Shown: positions 1 through 10,982, counted from the first letter of the stretch. The stretch: 64,000 nt of DNA from Eustoma russellianum (GCA_036186865.1 AP025069.1:11056286-11120285), one strand, 5' to 3'. A program made the numbers and translations. The notes: a model not told the origin generated them from the sequence alone.

Positions 1-299
1 ATAGAAAATACACATGCAAACACACTTATGCAAGACTAACTAAAAATGCTTAGTTTCAAGAAAATGAATCCAACGCAAGTTTGGCTCGTCTTGCACAAGC
101 TCCAGGATAGTAGTTCTTTGGTAAGGACATCATTTATGCAAATATCAAAGCCAATATTGGTTGAGATAGGTAATGGCCGAGGAAGGTATGGCCGGAAATC
201 AGGTAAGCAATAGGCGATGATGAGTACAGTTCTGAGCTTATACTCAAAGAAACTATTAATCTGGTAATTCGAGAAAGGATCAGACCTGCGCTGATACCA
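1..299 (-). mobile_element. 5' leader of a Ty1/copia element (family A) running off the left window edge
   Basis: Read on the minus strand, this stretch follows directly from the LTR at 300-512. Positions 291-299 give TGGTATCAG on the minus strand, the usual copia primer-binding site for initiator tRNA-Met. That makes 300-512 the 5' LTR of an element whose body lies to the left of the window. No gag ORF is visible in these 299 bases, so they are probably untranslated leader. Confidence 0.7.
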
Positions 300-512
300 T
301 GTTAAGTAAAGTAAGAATAGAGATATGGTACAATGTAATATTCATTCACATAGAATTGATGTACCTCTACCTATCTTTTTATACAACCGGGTATATACTA
401 TACTTGGTAAGTATTAACATTGACTCCTACAATCAAGGACATCTACTGATACACAAATTAATTGACTGATACACCGAACATTTCTGTTTAGGAATGATTG
501 ACTTTCCTAACA
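300..512 (-). repeat. Copia family A LTR (5' LTR of the element at the left edge)
   Basis: The 213-bp repeat is bounded by TG...CA and is closely similar along its length to 3535-3748. The primer-binding site lies on its low-coordinate side, so on the minus strand it is a 5' LTR. Its high-coordinate flank (513-637) is followed from about 638 by intron sequence of the DECAPPING5-like gene copy, so the element sits in or next to that gene. Confidence 0.8.
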
Positions 513-733
513 CTCAACACTTATTTAACTCTGGTTAAGATAAACATGCAGTCAATAAGTTCTTTCTGATGCCGATGTATATAACCGATGTGTAAAAGAA
601 AACTAAAAGAAGACTCAAAGCTAAAAAAATTAAACTTTATGAAATTTGTGTAAATGAAATGTCTTTGTGCAATTTGCAGTTCTTATGTTTTCCCTTTTCC
701 TTATGTTACACAACGTACTTATAGTCCAGAACC

Positions 734-807
734 TTATTTCTTCTATGTAGGCTTCACAAACAGGTACCAGTTATTTCTTCTATGTAGGCTTCACAAACAG
801 GTACCAG
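734..807 (+). repeat. Two tandem 37-bp copies spanning a splice acceptor
   Basis: Positions 734-770 and 771-807 are the same 37-bp unit, which contains the intron end TATGTAG and the first codons of the DFDF exon. Copy 2 of the gene, near 7640, has the unit once, so the doubling is specific to copy 1. It duplicates the 3' splice site. Confidence 0.85.
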
Positions 808-988
808 GTTTACCGAGAAATTTGACTTTGAGGCCATGAACCAGAAGTTCAATAAAGCCGAGGTTTGTGGCCATCTTGGTAAAAATAACCCATATGAAGC
901 AGAAGATAGGAAAAAAGATGAGAGAGAAAACGATGAAAGCCATCCAACTGATCAATTGCTAGATGAATGGCGGAAACTCCCTCAGCTG
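788..988 (+). pseudogene. DCP5-like: DECAPPING5-like (LSM14/Scd6 family) DFDF exon, gene copy 1
   Basis: DCP5/LSM14 proteins bind decapping factors in P-bodies and promote translational repression and mRNA decapping. This 67-codon exon starts after TATGTAG and ends before GTGAGT. It encodes the DFDF box (FDFEAMNQKFNK, about residues 12-23), then an acidic/basic linker ending in DQLLDEWRKLPQL. The spacing fits the DFDF-FFD region of the family. No upstream LSm-domain exon is present in the window. The next recognisable exon, the RGG box at 5988, lies 5 kb downstream because copia debris fills the intervening intron. An in-frame stop in the RGG exon and the doubled acceptor argue for a pseudogene. 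Identification rests on motif recognition, not on a search. Confidence 0.72.
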
Positions 989-1034
989 GTGAGTCAGTAG
1001 TAAGTTTTAAATACTCACATGAGATACAATAACA

Positions 1035-1497
1035 TTACTCCATTGTCTTAGAGGCTCCCGTATATAGTGAGTTAAGGAGGGTCAACCGTACGCAACATTC
1101 TCCAGCTCCTACGACGACTATTCTTCCTTCTCCTTTTCTTCCACAGTCATCGTTGGGAAATGAATCTATCAACGATGATAATTTGCCTATTTGCCTTAAG
1201 GGACTAGGCTGTGTACAACATTTCCTGTACATACACATAATTTCTTTGGATTATTTGGTACTAGGTCGTGTTCTACCAAACATCCTCTATGTAATTTCAT
1301 GTCATATGATAAATTACATCCTGGTTTTAGAACTTTCACTGTTAGTTTGGACAATGCATCCAAATTGATTTTTAATGAATGAGATATACCTTATAGCAGT
1401 TTGTCCTACATCACTTTTATTTTTAGTAAGTGGACTTATGTTACTCTAGTGTGATCATCTACGAATGTTATGAACCATCTTGTACCATTAATATTAG
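1035..1497 (-). pseudogene. Copia family B integrase remnant
   Basis: The minus-strand translation just downstream of the ORF at 1498-2538 continues in decayed integrase core sequence, including VDDHTRVTWVHLLK with its catalytic-core aspartates. Several stops and frame changes follow toward 1035. It continues the gag-protease-integrase order of the 1498-2538 ORF. No reverse transcriptase or RNase H of this family follows, so the element is truncated at its 3' end against the DECAPPING5-like intron. Confidence 0.65.
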
Positions 1498-2538
1498 CTA
1501 TTTTAGATGGTCCTTATATGTCCGAATGGACGAGATTGACTTATATATTTTTGCAGGATAGTTTTGTTTAGTATGCTTGGCTAATTCGCTGGTCTCACAA
1601 GTAAGATTTTCAATATCAGCCGAACTGAATATTATTGGCATTAATCGTTTAAAATATACAAAATTAGGATGACATTGTATGTTATGCCATAACAAGATCT
1701 CCCTTATACAAGTACTTCTAAGGTGCACATCTTTCTGGTCACTGTGCAGCTCGGCTGTGCTACTTAAGGCTCGACTGTCATATTCTAGGAGGTAGAGTCC
1801 TGCTATGTTCTTAGTACTGCCAATCGTCCCCTTCATTCTGTTTTCCTGAAAACAACATTCTATGAATGAGAAGCAGGCTATGCAATTATTATCTCTAGTG
1901 AGTTTACTGACTGATAAAATGTTGAAGCTTAGACTAGGGACATACAGGGCATCTTTTAGGAGAATTTTATTGATTATTGCTGAGCTTATTCCAACAACTT
2001 CTAAGGAAGTTCCATTTGCAATTTTAACTTTTTTAGCTATTGAAAACGTAGAATAAGAATTTTGAAGATTACCATTACTGGTCGTATGATCAGTTGCCCC
2101 CGAGTCAATTATCCAAGAATTGTTGGAGCTTGGCTGGACGTAACCTGCCGTGGTAGCTTGGTGTGAATCAGTTTGGCCACATTGTCTGCTTAGTAGATCG
2201 ATTAGAGTAGTAATTTGGTCCTTGGTAGGAGCCTCGAGTTGAGTTGCACCAAGCCGTGGTGCACTGTTGACCTGATGGACAACACTTTGTCCAGCAGGGA
2301 ATGACCTTGGCTGCGGTCTCCAGGGTGCATTGTTGGTCTTTAGAGATGGTTTTCCTTCTCGGACCAGCTTTGCCTGCAACTTCCAACAATCTTCGACTGT
2401 ATAACCTTTGTTCTTGCAATATTTGCACGTTTTACCTCCAGAAGAGGCAAAGTGTCGCTTAACAGCCAGCATGGACGCTTCTGCTGGTGGTTGGGGGTGC
2501 AGAGCTGAGGACTCCAGGTTTGAAGATCCTCCCATCAT
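1498..2538 (-). CDS. Copia family B gag-protease-integrase N-terminal fragment (346 aa, truncated)
   Basis: This Ty1/copia polyprotein segment has three recognisable parts. Residues about 35-55 hold a zinc knuckle (CKYCKNKGYTVEDCW, with the third ligand apparently changed). About residues 140-152 hold the aspartic protease motif WIIDSGATDH. A GAG-pre-integrase region containing LLWHNIQCHPNFVYFKRL follows. Normally such an ORF continues into integrase, reverse transcriptase and RNase H over about 1,300 residues. Here it breaks in the integrase, and decayed integrase continues at 1035-1497. Gag N-terminal sequence lies upstream at 2975-3208. The element is non-functional. Confidence 0.8.
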   Translation of the reverse strand: MMGGSSNLESSALHPQPPAEASMLAVKRHFASSGGKTCKYCKNKGYTVEDCWKLQAKLVREGKPSLKTNNAPWRPQPRSFPAGQSVVHQVNSAPRLGATQLEAPTKDQITTLIDLLSRQCGQTDSHQATTAGYVQPSSNNSWIIDSGATDHTTSNGNLQNSYSTFSIAKKVKIANGTSLEVVGISSAIINKILLKDALYVPSLSFNILSVSKLTRDNNCIACFSFIECCFQENRMKGTIGSTKNIAGLYLLEYDSRALSSTAELHSDQKDVHLRSTCIREILLWHNIQCHPNFVYFKRLMPIIFSSADIENLTCETSELAKHTKQNYPAKIYKSISSIRTYKDHLK

Positions 2539-2974
2539 GACTCTTTCTGGCTTTCTTAGTGTTTGATTTCTGCGAATGCAGCCGTCAAGGTCGGCAGTGG
2601 TTTAGAACTCAGAATCTGACTTCGGGCAGTGTGGGTACAGTCCAGTCAGGAAGCGAAAAATCTAGTTTCCTTTCTGTTATTTCTTTATACAGTGCAGCAT
2701 CAGTGATACAAGAACACTGATGTGCTTCGAAAGATCAATCTGGTGCCTTGCCTTGGTCAGTATTGTATAGTATTTGTGGACAGCCAGATTACCTTTTTTT
2801 TAGCTCATGAAGATGAGCTTTGATTTCATATAACTCTGAGATATTGTCCTGCTTGGAATACATCTCCTTGATTGCAGTCCAAATCTCTGCTGTAGTATTA
2901 TACATCATGAAGTCGTCGAAGATGACATAATCATGTTGTTCTCTGAAATCTATAGTCGGAAGTTTGCATCAGTT

Positions 2975-3208
2975 TCAGATGGAACAAGGACTGTCCCATA
3001 TAAGTATTCCTTTTTGCCTTTGCCAGTGATGAATATCTCTACCACCGAGACCACGAGAGGTAGTTATGTCCATTGTGTTTGTGGCTGGTGATGACAAATT
3101 GACAATGGAGGAAACATCAGTAATTTGAGGAACACGCATCATTGCTGATGTTTGATCAGAAGTGGAGGTGGCCTCTGTATATTCAGTAGGGTTGAAAGGT
3201 GTAGTCAT
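2975..3208 (-). CDS. Copia family B gag N-terminus, fragment
   Basis: A 77-residue open frame begins MTTPFNPTEY shortly downstream of the putative 5' LTR (3277-3533) and primer site. Its position and Ser/Thr-rich start fit the N-terminus of a copia gag. Sequence between 2540 and 2975 still shows gag-like character but is broken by stops, so gag is not continuous. Confidence 0.5.
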   Translation of the reverse strand: MTTPFNPTEYTEATSTSDQTSAMMRVPQITDVSSIVNLSSPATNTMDITTSRGLGGRDIHHWQRQKGILIWDSPCSI

Positions 3209-3276
3209 TTTAAATGGATTTTAAGAATTGCAGAAAACAGAGTATAGATAAATGCAGTAATTGTGAACTGATAACA

Positions 3277-3533
3277 TGTCGAGATTGAAAAAATTGCAAG
3301 AATTCATTCAAGTTAGTTGTAATTTACATGGTTGTTTCTGTTTTATAGGGGAATTCTACTCTTAACGGCTGTAATTTTCCACTTCGACAGTAGTCACTGT
3401 TTATCTACAGTAATTTCTAACGTCTAAGGTTTTATATAGTAAAAATCATAAGTTATGATATTTACGAAGACTGTGCAACAGCTCGGCCTTAGCGTTGCTG
3501 CCTTGCTTGTGTTCACCTCGGCACATCGGCTCA
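3277..3533 (-). repeat. Copia family B 5' LTR (putative)
   Basis: The 257-bp segment is bounded by TG (3277) and CA (3533). On its low-coordinate side the minus strand reads TGTTATCAGTTC, a decayed form of the TGGTATCAGAGC primer site. Gag-like sequence follows in the right direction. No second copy of this LTR exists in the window, so the call rests on termini, primer site and gag position. One base separates it from the family A LTR at 3535. Confidence 0.55.
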
Positions 3534-3534
3534 G

Positions 3535-3748
3535 TGTTAAGTAAAGTAAGAGTAGAGATATGTTAGAATGTAATATTCATTCACACAGAAATTATGTACA
3601 TCTTCCTCTCTTCTTATACAACCGGGTATATACTATACTTGGATAAGTATTAACATTGACTCCTACAATCAAGGACAGCTACTAATACACAAAATAATTG
3701 ACTCATACACCAAACATTTCTGTTTAGGAATGATTTACTTTCCTAACA
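3535..3748 (-). repeat. Copia family A 3' LTR
   Basis: The 214-bp LTR is similar along its length to 300-512. On its high-coordinate side the minus strand reads GAGGAGGAG immediately before the LTR, a polypurine tract, so it is the 3' LTR of the RNase H/RT fragment at 3743-5690. Confidence 0.85.
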
Positions 3749-5690
3749 CTCCTCCTCAAGTTGAGCATTGAAATCTACAATGCTCAACCTGACCAACGTC
3801 TCATCAAACGCCCCTTGAGCTATAGTTTTGGTCAATATATCTGCTAATTGATATTCTGTTGGTACAAAAGGCAACTCAACAATCTTGTCTTCAATCTTCT
3901 TCTTAATAAAATGGCGATCAACCTTAATGTGCTTAGTCCGGTCATGCTGTACCGGATTCTCAGAAATATCAATCGATGCCTTATTATCACACATCAGCTT
4001 GGTCGGGTGTGAGACTTGAAGACCAAGATCACTCATTTTCTTTAACCATAAGATTTCCCTGACCCCCTTTGCAATCCCTTGAAACTCTGCTTCAGCGCTA
4101 GACAGGGTTATCACTTTCTGCTTCTTATTTCTCTATGTGACCAAGTTTCCTCCAACTAAGGCAAAGTATCCCAAAGTGGACCGTCGATCTACAAAATTCC
4201 CTGCCCAATCAGCATCTGTATACACCTTGATATCCATATGATTGTGGTTTCTGAACCAAATACCACGTCCAGCTGTTCCTTGTAAGTATCAGACGATTCT
4301 CATTACAGCTTCCATATGATGGTCCTAAAATCGATGCATGAACTAACTTACAAGCCCAACTGCAAATGAAATATCAGGGCGAGTATGTGCTAAGTAAATC
4401 AACTTCCCAACCAACCGTTGGTACCTCTCTCGGTCTGTATTAGGTCTTCTCTCTTCAAACTCCAATTTCTGGTTTACTAACATCGAGGCTCCATCATGTT
4501 TGCAGTCTAACATACCGACCTCAGCAAGCAGATCAAGAACATACTTGTGTTGAGAAATAAAGATTCCATTTTTAGAACGTTCCACCTCTATTCCCAAGAA
4601 ATATCTCAAATCCCCCATATCCTTTATTTCAAATTTCGAGAACAGTTGCCGATTTAGTACCGTTATCTCCTCCATGTCATCTCCTGTAATGATCATATCG
4701 TCTACATAAATTATAAGGCAAGTCACCTGAGACCCCTTTCTCTTGATAAACCTTGTATGGTCAGCATTGGTCTATTTATAATTCTGTTTCTTCATGAAAG
4801 TAGTAAACCTCTCAAACCAGGCTTTAGGTGACTGTTTGAGTCCATACAAAGAGCGTCTCAACCGGCATACCTCATTTTCTGCATAGTCATCTGCAAACCC
4901 AGGAGGCGCACTCATATACACTTCTTCTTTTAGTTCTCCGTGAAGAAAAGCGTTCTTCACTTTATACTGATAAAGAAGCCAAGACTTAGTGGCTGCCACT
5001 GAAAAAAGGACCCTGATTGTGTCAAGCTTTGCCACTGATGAGAACGTCTCTGAATAATCAATGTCGTATGTTTGGGTGTATCCTCTTGCAACCAACCTTG
5101 CCTTATACTTCTTGATACTCCCATCAGCTTTGTTCTTGATCGTATATACCCAACGACAACCAACATGGTGCTTCCCACTTGGTAAAGGAACCTTTTCCCA
5201 AGTGTCATTCTTTAGTAATGCACTCATCTCTTCCTCCATTGTTGTACGCCATTCAGGTTGACTTATTGCTTACTCAACTGTTCTGGGAATTATAGTATCA
5301 CATACCAAGGACAGAAATCCTTTCGCATCCTTGACTGGATATAGTGTTCCTTTAGACATTTTACTCGGTGAGTACCGTACTGAAGGTCTTCCTCGATTCT
5401 ATCGAAGTGGAAGCATTCTCCCTGTTCTTTTGAAATGTTATCATTGAACAGTTTCACATATAATAGGACATGGACTAGGAGGATCATTAGAATCAGTAAC
5501 AAAGGGAACTATACTCAAATCAGGGGAGGACACAGGTGAGGACGGAGTAGGTGAAGGTGATACCTCATTGTGCAGAATATTTGCCAGAGGGGAGTCACTG
5601 GTGATTATCAACTGTTCATAAGGATTTTCAGTTACTTTCTGTAGAATTTTGTTTCTATTTTTCTTGTTGGTTATATTTGCTTTATTCTAA
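3743..5690 (-). pseudogene. Copia family A pol remnant: reverse transcriptase and RNase H
   Basis: Minus-strand frames at 5239-4772, 4726-4343 and 4114-3743 form one decayed pol. The first carries WVYTIKNKADGSIKKYKARLVARGYTQ in two adjoining blocks and the FLHGELKEEVYM block of copia reverse transcriptase. The second begins with the YVDDMIITG catalytic motif and contains YFLGIEVERS. The third is RNase H with SSAEAEFQGI and the CDNKASI active-site block. Stops and frameshifts separate the blocks, and integrase, protease and gag are missing beyond 5690. The fragment is 5'-truncated and adjoins intron sequence of the DECAPPING5-like gene. Confidence 0.85.
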
Positions 5691-5987
5691 CTAATGAAAA
5701 GGTTTATTCACATTCTTTTGTTCGCATTTTCTTTGTTGGGAAATACTTAAATAATCTGCGGTTTTGTTTCTATGTTAGATTCATGGATCTTCATCCTATA
5801 ACCCTTGTAACAAGTGTCACATATAGGGCCAGGTAGACTGGGTATTCTTTTTGTATTGTTGCATGTATATCTATTGCTAGCCAAAGCTTTGTTTTGCTTA
5901 TTTTATTAAATATTGCAATCATTTGACTTATACATAATTTCTTCTAAATTTTATGTTATTCGCATTTATAAAGGTTCCACCTCTTAG

Positions 5988-6146
5988 GCTTTTCAGGGTC
6001 ATGAAGATCATGGATAAGGAAGGAGTCCAGGATATATAGGACAAGGAAGAGGTCAAAGAGATATTGGACGAGAAAGGGGTCGAGGAGATATGGGACAAGG
6101 AAGGGGTCAAGGAGGCGTAGGGCGAGGATGGGGTCAAGCATATATG
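5988..6146 (+). pseudogene. DCP5-like: DECAPPING5-like RGG-box exon, gene copy 1
   Basis: The exon follows a CTCTTAG acceptor and ends before GTACTA. It encodes a glycine/arginine/glutamine-rich tract built on GQGRGQ-type repeats, fitting the C-terminal RGG region that binds RNA in DCP5/LSM14 proteins. The ninth codon after the HEDHG block region is interrupted by an in-frame TAA (GGA TAA GGA). Copy 2 has CAA at that site. With copia sequence filling the preceding intron, this supports a pseudogene. Confidence 0.65.
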
Positions 6147-6373
6147 GTACTATTTTTTTTCCTTGCTCTGTCTGCTGAAGCAATTAGTTTTGGATTTTAA
6201 ACACAACTGTTAGCAAAAAATGATAAAATTTCTTTACTATTTCTTGCAGCATTTTATTTATCCATCTAGAATTGTCTTGTGTATGCTGACAATGGCATCG
6301 GTAAGAAATTGAGTTCTGTTGTCAAACCTTGAGTATTTTGACTTTTTCTTTTTTCTCGTTTTTGAAAAAACAG

Positions 6374-6454
6374 TCTCAGATAAGCAAAATGGCTGCTCCT
6401 GGTGTTCCAGTTTATCAGAATTACCCAGTTAATACAAAGGGAAACAGAGACGAG
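6374..6454 (+). pseudogene. Conserved 81-nt exon shared by both DECAPPING5-like copies
   Basis: Flanked by AACAG and GTACCT, this block encodes 27 residues including KMAAPGVPVYQN. The same 81 nt recur at 8189-8269. Conservation of length and frame suggests an exon downstream of the RGG exon, but I do not recognise the peptide and cannot confirm it belongs to DCP5. Confidence 0.4.
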
Positions 6455-7652
6455 GTACCTTGGCTTTTCCTTCTTCTTTCTTCCCCATTCCGACCCTTGA
6501 GTTTCCTTACAATTTTAATGTAGAATTTCGACTAGTACTTGAGTTGCAACTTATCTTGCATGTGCAATTTTTTCAGCTAGCAGGTGCTCCTTTTTATTTC
6601 TGAAGTATTGGCAGCGGTAAAAAAAATGGAACACTGCCTTCTGTTATGATGATTAAGATCTGGATCTTCTTCTGTTAATGGATCACCTTTCTATTTGTCT
6701 TTGTCCGTTTCTCTTTGGTATCATATTTTCCATCAACTTTGCATTTAGTAGTTCCTGTTTGCTTGTACTTTTTCATATTATGCTTTCTTCCCAGCACACA
6801 AAAAATAATAAATAAATGAACAAGTCTTGGTTTCACCATCTGTGTTTTGTATCCCGATGTTATAACATGTTATCTAAACGCACGTGAATTTTATAGCTCA
6901 TATCATGGCACAATGCCTTCTATTTTCCTTCATTTCTCATAGAGAATATGTGGGACTTTTAGGCTTCCACCTATGTAACATTTCATTCCGTGAGAAGTCT
7001 TAGTCACTAGAACTGTGTCGAGTTGTAGCAGAGTAATGTTAATTAGTTGTTCCTTGTTGATGAAGGTTATGATGCATGACTCTTTTCATATGGACCAATA
7101 TTTCCTTAAACTGCTAGAGGACTCTGAAGTGGTTAACCAATGCAATTATAAGCTGTATGTAGTTGTATGAAAATTGATTATCATGTAATCATTGAAGTGA
7201 ATGTATAGTTGGTGTTGTCCTTGTTTATGCTTCATTCATTACCTCTTAGTTGTGTTAATAAAGCTTGCCCTAAAAGGAAACAGTTCATGATTTCTAGGGC
7301 TGAGATAATTGTCGATAGCGTCTTTGAGAAGTCAACTGCTATTACTTGAAGTGATTTGAAGCGTGAGTATTTGGTATAATGGCGCAGTGTTGTCTTATGA
7401 TTCCTTCCTCCACTTTTCACGTTCAGACCATAATCTAGAACATTCTCAATTTCACTGCAAGTATGTCAAGTGACAATCCTTAACAAAACTGTTATGTAAA
7501 GACTTACGGAATTTTACTTGGACCAATGAATTTGTTATTTATGAAATTTGTGCTAATGAAATGTCTTTGTGCACTTTGCAGTTCTTATGTTTTCCCTTTT
7601 CCTTGTGTTACATAACGTACTTATAGTCTAGAACCTCATTTCTTCTATGTAG
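6455..7652 (+). other. Intron or intergenic sequence between the two DECAPPING5-like copies
   Basis: No coding block is recognised here. The last ~110 bp (from about 7540) match the intron upstream of the DFDF exon of copy 1 (638-787). This marks the left edge of the duplicated segment. Confidence 0.5.
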
Positions 7653-7722
7653 GCTTCACAAGCAGGTACCGAATTTCTAGAGGAATTTGACTTTGAGGCC
7701 ATGAATCAGAAGTTCAATAAAG
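7653..7722 (+). pseudogene. DCP5-like: DECAPPING5-like DFDF exon, gene copy 2 (truncated)
   Basis: The exon starts after TATGTAG and reads EEFDFEAMNQKFNKAKVWGHL. It is closer than copy 1 to the expected family sequence because W is kept in VWGHL. After HL the sequence jumps into intron sequence that in copy 1 lies near 5895, so about 110 bp of exon and the intron start are deleted. The exon has no proper donor, which makes copy 2 a pseudogene as well. Confidence 0.7.
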
Positions 7723-7827
7723 CCAAGGTTTGGGGTCATCTTGTCTTATACATTGCAATCATTTGTCTTATACATAATTTCTTCTAAATTTTATGTTAGT
7801 TACATTTATAAAGATTCCACCTCTCAG

Positions 7828-7959
7828 GCTTTTCAGGGTCATGAAGATCATGGACAAGGAAGAGGTCAAGGAGATACGGGATGAGGAAGGGGTCGAGGAG
7901 ATATAGGACAAGGAAGGGGTCAAGGAGACGTGGGGCGAGGATGGGGTCGAGCATATATG
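7828..7959 (+). pseudogene. DCP5-like: DECAPPING5-like RGG-box exon, gene copy 2
   Basis: Following CTCTCAG and ending before GTACTT, the exon encodes GHEDHGQGRGQGD-type repeats of an RGG region. A TGA interrupts the frame (GGA TGA GGA) at a codon that is CGA in the copy 1 alignment. It is 27 nt shorter than copy 1, a whole-repeat loss. The two copies therefore carry different stops. Confidence 0.65.
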
Positions 7960-8188
7960 GTACTTGTTTTTTTTCCTTGCTCTGTCTGCTGAAGCAATTA
8001 GTTTTGGATTCTAAACACAACTGTTAGCAAAAAATGATAGAATTTCTTTACTATTTTTCGCAGCATTTTATTTATCCATCTAGAAAATTGTCTTGTGTAT
8101 GCTGACAATGGCATCGGTAAGAAATTGAGTTCTGCCGTCAAATCTTGAGTATTTTGACTTTTCTTTTTTCTTGTTTTCGAGAAAACAA

Positions 8189-8269
8189 TCTCGGATAAAC
8201 AAAATGGCTGCTCCTGGTGTTCCAGTTTATCAGAATCACCCAATTAATACAAAAGGAAACAGTGACGAG
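8189..8269 (+). pseudogene. Second copy of the conserved 81-nt exon
   Basis: This matches 6374-6454 with the same frame and length and ends before GTACCT. The acceptor AG of copy 1 is CAA here, so this copy probably could not be spliced in. That is another lesion in gene copy 2. Confidence 0.4.
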
Positions 8270-10982
8270 GTACCTTGGCTTTTCCTTCTTTTTTCTTCCC
8301 CATTTCGACCATTGAGTTTCCTTACAAATTTAATGCAGAATTTTGACTAGTACTTGAGTTACAACTTGTCTTGCATGTTCTATTTTTTCAGCTAGCAGGT
8401 GCTCCTTTCTATTTTTGAAGTATTGACAGCGGTAAAAAGAATGGAACACAAGGTAATACGGTTGACCTATTTTCTTCTTGCCTTCTGTTATACTGATTAA
8501 GATCTAGATCTTCTTCTGTTAATAGATCACTTTTTGTTTGGCTTTGTCCGTTTCTCTTTGGTATCATATTTTCCATCAGCTTTGCATTTAGTATGTATAC
8601 ATGGGATATTTGCTACCTCAGTGTATAGGCATAATGGGGTGGTGAGCCCACTATCTTGGGAGTGTTGCAATGGTAACCTTTTATTACCGTTGCCCACTTG
8701 TAGTATGTAGATGAAGAGAAGCATCTGTATATTATGGAGGCATTCAGTGTCTCTTACTCTCATAATTGCTGACTGTGTTGCTTACCTATATTGCTATATC
8801 TCGTGTTTCTCTGTCATCTTGGTGCCAACCAATTGTTTTGTCTATGTCACCAAATGGCTTGTGTAATTGGTCCTTGCATCAAGTGTTGTATGATCAAAAG
8901 TGTATCTTATGATTCATGTCAAAGCTATTCCAGATGGATCTAAATTTTATATGTGTAACTTGGTCATGTTAGTTTGGTGACTATTTTTGCACATGTCATT
9001 TATAATCATGAGCGTCCGTTAATGTAATTGGTTCATGATTGAGTTCATCATGGGTCCTAAGGTCATTCTTCATTGTTAAGTTATTTGATCAAGTGGTCGC
9101 TTGACATTTTCTATCAGATATCGTGTCTTATGTGGTTTGTATGAATATTCCTGTTGTTTATGGTGTTGTCGTGTAATTTTCTCCTTGTTGATATGATCAT
9201 AAATCATTTTTGACAGGTTCCCCTATTTCTTGAAGATTAAAATATGGAATATGCATCTATATTCTGGTGGGTTATTAACCTCATGTTGGGATATATAACT
9301 CAGGGGGAGTTTCTAAATATGCCTCTGGTGTGATCATATTGAATGTACGTGTGCGTATATTGTGCATCATTTCTTTTGGAAGCGCATGTTTACTCCTCGG
9401 GGTTAAATTGCTGGGTGAATGATGAATTGTTAGTAATGGTTTGGCAAGATGTTTTGTGAAATGAGAGTTGGCTTAAATGTTTTCTATGGGACTAATGTTT
9501 TTTGCATTGAGTCAGATGTGATATAATGGTAAGTTGATCTTATTGATGCTTTGATATGAAGCGTGTCTTGTAGTTGTTTCTATACTTGTCATTTTAAATT
9601 ATTGGGTTTGAGTGTTATTTGTTTATTGTGGATAATATGTTATTGTTGAGCAGGTACTTTTGTTGTCCTGTTGGTTGCATTCATGGTACGTAAGTTAAAA
9701 TGATTGCTGGTCCTCTGTTCTTGTTGAAACATTACATCTTATAACAACATTGTTGAAGCTGTTTTTCAAAGATGATTGGAATTTTTTTTCTCCGTTCAAA
9801 ATGATGAATATATTATAACTGGAATTGAAATGTTCTTGAAGTTGACGTTTTAACGATGAAGCATGCTGTTATGTGAAATATGGTGATAAGTGTTGATTGG
9901 GAAAGTTAAGTTGTTGGAAATATCTTACACGTTGAATTTAAGGCATTTGTTATTATTGGCCTTAGTTGCCCTTGTGATTAGCCCCTTATAAGGTGAGTTT
10001 CCATCCTTTTTGGCCTTAGTTGCCCTTGTTTGTTGGCCATTATAAGCTGTGTGCCATATTTATAGTTTCAGCTATAAGCCGAGTGCCATTGTTATTAATT
10101 GTTGTTTGAATGGACAAGAGTCCCTCTGAGCTATGAACACGAATAATCTAGAATTATTCCTCCGAGCCATGGACATGGACTCCGCTGGGCCATTCCATTG
10201 TTGTTTGAATGGACAAGGGTTCCTCTGAGCTATGGACACGAATAATCTATAATTATACCTCTGAGTCATAGACATGAACTCCGCTGAGCCATTTCATTTA
10301 TTTTTGAGCCATATTTGCCCTTATTATTGAGCTGGATGTGTTTTCCCAGCACAACAGAGGTGCCATTATTATTTGATGCCATACATGTCATAGTTTCACT
10401 GGTAAGATATTGCTTCCTAAATATAAAAGTTGTGGTGTCCTAAATATGTTGGCTAGATGATGTTCCTAGCAAGTCACAAGGCTATGTTTGATGTCTTTCC
10501 TAAACCTAATAATGGAGACATGCTAAAATTGATATATATTTTGTCAAAATAAAAGGACAGGGAATACATTCCTTTCTCGTCTATATAATTGGCTAAGTGA
10601 TTGGAAGGATGTGAACAAGATTGTTATGCTGCTGGGTTGTATTTTTTGCTTTTCTTCTCATGTTCAAAATTAATTATATAATCTTTTACGAGTTCTCATT
10701 GCTTTATGTTCTTAGTCTATATTGTTTCGTCCTTTTTAGGTGTTTTTCGCTTTTGACTTTTATACATGACTATGTACTTGCTATTATGTTCCTTTTAATT
10801 ATGTTGGTATGCTGTTGGTTGTTATCAATGAAGGGTGGTTTAAGTCTTCAAAAGACTGGGTTTTGCTGGTATGATGTGTCTTTCTGTACATGTTGCGTTG
10901 TGTTCCTATTTTTGGTATTTGCAGGATCCATACTGTAGTATATGCAGGAATAGACATATGGTTTGCAAGAGCTTCAAAAGGA
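8270..10982. other. No recognised gene; intron-like or intergenic AT-rich sequence
   Basis: I see no coding block in this 2.7-kb stretch. It holds T-rich plus-strand sequence typical of plant introns or intergenic DNA and the tandem repeats at 9956-10050 and 10101-10298. Open frames such as the antisense one at 10072-10275 only follow the tandem repeat. Confidence 0.5.
10101..10298 (+). repeat. Two tandem 99-bp units
   Basis: The unit begins GTTGTTTGAATGGACAAG and recurs exactly 99 bp later with a few substitutions. Each unit contains two diverged GAGCCATGGACA-type sub-repeats. A looser duplication of GGCCTTAGTTGCCCTTGT lies just upstream, near 9958 and 10012. Confidence 0.85.

Noticed and set aside
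5928..6183. Minus-strand ORFs rich in SLTPSLS/LLDPFLV repeats
   Set aside because: They are the antisense of the Gly/Arg repeat codons of the RGG exon; the sense strand explains them.
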